Below, piece after piece: positions 61,918-64,000 of a stretch of DNA of 64,000 nucleotides. The notes beneath the pieces are model-generated. The model did not search any database and had not been told where the DNA came from. It saw nothing but the letters and a program-made list of their open reading frames with translations. This DNA is from Gadus chalcogrammus (lineage: Eukaryota > Chordata > Actinopteri > Gadiformes > Gadidae). Every line of letters starts with the position of its first letter. Within the stretch, counting starts at the first letter, position 1. The stretch lies in assembly GCF_026213295.1 (NCBI RefSeq), contig NC_079421.1:21885757-21949756 (forward strand), given 5' to 3'. The position numbers and the translations under genes are program-made.

Positions 61918-62530
61918 TGATACTTGGTGCTCGTTACGATTTATTGACGGCGTTTGAACGCTTTGCTGCAGTTAGGGGCCTCCATTATATAAATGAAGAG
62001 CGGGATGCCTCCTGCTCAATAACCCAACATGAGCCGTGCAGCGGGCGTCCGTTTGATTACGGCCGAGGCCTCCGCAGATGATCCGGCCGTCAACTGCTTT
62101 AACGCTATATTTAGTTAATTAACTAATCACGGCGCCCAGCGCGGCGGTTGGACGCCATTTCCCCGCCACGTCGCCGTGGACGACGGGGACTCACTCTTCC
62201 CCGCCACCGGAGGAGCGGGTGCTGGGGGCGGGGGGGGGGGGGGATGGAGAAGACTTCTCTAATTAAAATGAATCTGTGACAGTCAGGAACACTAACAGTT
62301 ACAAACGGCAATCTGATGCTATTCAACGGGGGATTCTCCATTAATTGGCAAAATGAGGCTCATCAATCACACGGGGGGGGGGGGGGTGTGTGCTGCAGAT
62401 AGCGCTCTGTCAGGGGCCCCCACCCCCCCCCCACCGCAGCGGGCTGCGTGTCTGTGGGACACAGGCGTGTGGAGAGAAGCAGCCATTTCCCCTCGCTGCT
62501 CTCCATCTCTCGCTCAGCACTGTCACTCCC
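61918..62530. other. Unique intron sequence with a 16-bp palindrome
   Basis: TTAGTTAATTAACTAA (62111-62126) is a perfect palindrome in a repeat-free AT-rich patch next to CpG-rich sequence (62140-62230). G runs lie at 62227-62243 and 62373-62386. No exon seen. Confidence 0.45.
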
Positions 62531-62534
<4 letters not shown>

Positions 62535-62609
<75 letters not shown>

Positions 62610-62628
62610 GCCCCCCCCCCCCCCCCTT
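62535..62628. repeat. (CT)n and poly-C tract
   Basis: A CT array (62535-62605) and C run (62610-62626), ending TTCAG at about 62631. The acceptor-like end is not followed by FH2 sequence. Confidence 0.95.
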
Positions 62629-62631
62629 CAG

Positions 62632-63666
62632 TCTATCTTCAGTGGCCACATGTGGCTCTTGGTTCTCCTCTCACTCTGCGACTCGTCTCAGACAGGCTTT
62701 GTTTTCCCGTGTCACATTTCAAATGTGTATCTTTTCTTCTTAGGGTTATTTCTTCCGCTTCCATTCACTCCTTAGTCCAAAGTGTCAAAAGACTGCGGTG
62801 GAATTTGTGGACTTTTGTAAGATAGTTTCTTAAAGTTACGAGGCGCGAGCTGAAAGGCTTGTAACCCCACGCTGTGTTTAATTGTTACGTGTCACGAATA
62901 CTCTCAGAACGCTTGACTCCCTCGCTAACTCACTCACTAGCTAACCGACTCGCACCATTCTCCCTGGTCCCGTTCTCCCTCCACGATGATCGGACGTGAT
63001 CCAGCGCCCTGAGACGTACCCCACCACCACCACCACCCCACCTGCGGGCCTTCTCTATAAATAAACCCTGGCAATAATTGACTGTTTGGTCAATACCGCC
63101 GATCAATAGATGACTCCTGTTCTCTCTGTCGCTCGATCGGTTTAGGCAATCACTGCGATCGCTGGCTGTAAATTAGTAATTATGCTCCCTGGCCTCCCGG
63201 CCGGCCCCGTCGACACGTCTGGTGCATGGAGATAGCGGGTTCGGCTCGGAGCGGTGACACCGGCGTACGTACGGTACGCGTTATCGTAGCCATGTGGGCG
63301 CCGCCGCCGCGGCGCTAATAGCACCTGACGTCGCCAAACAGTCTCACATAACGACACGCACTCTGGTTGAAACTCTCGTTAGCCCGGTCGTTAGAGGGAA
63401 CCGCTGTTTTTGTCATGGAAGGCACGGCGCTCCACAATTATGTCCTGATGGCCGCCCTCCGACCCCGCTAATGTACAGAGAGCCAACGCAGCCCCCGCAC
63501 CCTTCCAGTGCTCCCATTTGAAGATTAACCCCCAATTAGCTGCGTGGTTACGAAGGCCGACCTCGTTGGAGACTAGCGGCTCTGATGAGGGCCCCTGCCA
63601 CCCATGTTATTACAGCAGACCAGATAGCTTTCACTGTGTCACCGCATGGGGAGAGCTGCATGTGAC
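62632..63666. other. Unique intron sequence with a CpG-rich patch
   Basis: CpG-rich between about 63180 and 63330, including CGCCGCCGCCGCGGCGC. The AT-rich patch 63050-63190 is repeat-free. No gene recognised. Confidence 0.35.
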
Positions 63667-63764
63667 ACACACACACGCACACACACACACACACACACAC
63701 AAAAACACACATGCCCGCAGACACGCATGACCTCCTGCTCTCAAACGCATGCGTTCACTCCCTC

Positions 63765-63797
<33 letters not shown>

Positions 63798-63803
63798 GTC
63801 TCC

Positions 63804-63834
<31 letters not shown>

Positions 63835-63857
63835 TCTCTGTCTCCCTCTCTCCCTCT

Positions 63858-63888
<31 letters not shown>

Positions 63889-64000
63889 CCTCTCCCTCTC
63901 CCTCTCCCTCTCTCTCTCTCCCTCACTCTCTGTCTCCCTCTCTCTCCCTCTCCCCCTCTCCCTCTCTCTCTCTCTCTTTCTCACTCTCTCTATATCACTC
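63667..64000. repeat. (CA)n then CT-rich tract to window end
   Basis: A CA array (63667-63709) is followed by CTCTCTC/CCCTCTC repeats from about 63757 to 64000, continuing past the window. Confidence 0.95.

Noticed and set aside
61472..62081. Ser/Leu-rich frames and minus-strand Arg/Glu frames over the CT tract
   Set aside because: Low-complexity translation of (CT)n; not coding.
62815..62850. TTTCTTAAAGTTAC as branch site and AC acceptor of the minor intron
   Set aside because: The spacing is plausible, but the sequence after AC (GAGGCGCGAGCTGAA...) does not encode the expected SF-x-K-x-A continuation.

Overview
The window is vertebrate nuclear DNA, most likely from a ray-finned (acanthomorph-type) fish. 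The evidence is spliced exons with GT-AG junctions, a tRNA-derived SINE ending in the 'GCCGCATGTC' tail seen in many percomorph fishes, hAT, Harbinger and TTAA-type miniature transposons, and very dense CA/GT, CT and GATA microsatellites. There is no operon structure, rRNA, CRISPR array or intact tRNA gene. The species cannot be named from the sequence.

The only host gene I can support is part of a diaphanous-related formin on the plus strand, best matched to diaph2. Four consecutive exons (11685-11786, 13679-13918, 22672-22801, 51470-51594) encode 199 continuous codons from the middle and C-terminal half of the FH2 actin-assembly domain. Phases agree at every junction. The start of FH2 and everything before it lies upstream of base 1. 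The rest of FH2 and the DAD tail lie beyond 64000. The introns are about 1.9, 8.8 and 28.7 kb, with more than 11.6 kb upstream and more than 12.4 kb downstream. Large introns fit DIAPH2, which is very large in human.

Regions: 1-11684 is an upstream intron with microsatellites and a decayed hAT transposon (about 4980-6168) that holds a TTF-type zinc-finger fragment and a nested 71-bp Harbinger-like palindrome. 11685-22801 carries exons A to C, whose splice sites sit next to TG, CA or poly-C tracts. 22802-51469 is a large intron with a 53-56-bp minisatellite, several MITEs and SINEs, and a cluster of alternating CA/GT arrays near 50 kb. 51470-51594 is exon D. It is followed directly by ATATCCTTT, an exact U12-type (minor spliceosome) AT-AC donor. 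51604-64000 is the start of that intron, with a 26-bp minisatellite (60285-60597) and long CT tracts.

I found no convincing new multi-gene system. The best leads are the predicted U12 AT-AC intron inside the FH2 coding region, the C25AG splice acceptor of exon C, UG and CA tracts that could pair across exons A and B, and the alternating dinucleotide arrays at 49.7-50.5 kb. Most long reading frames here are translations of microsatellites and are not listed as genes. Homology calls are from memory, without database searches.
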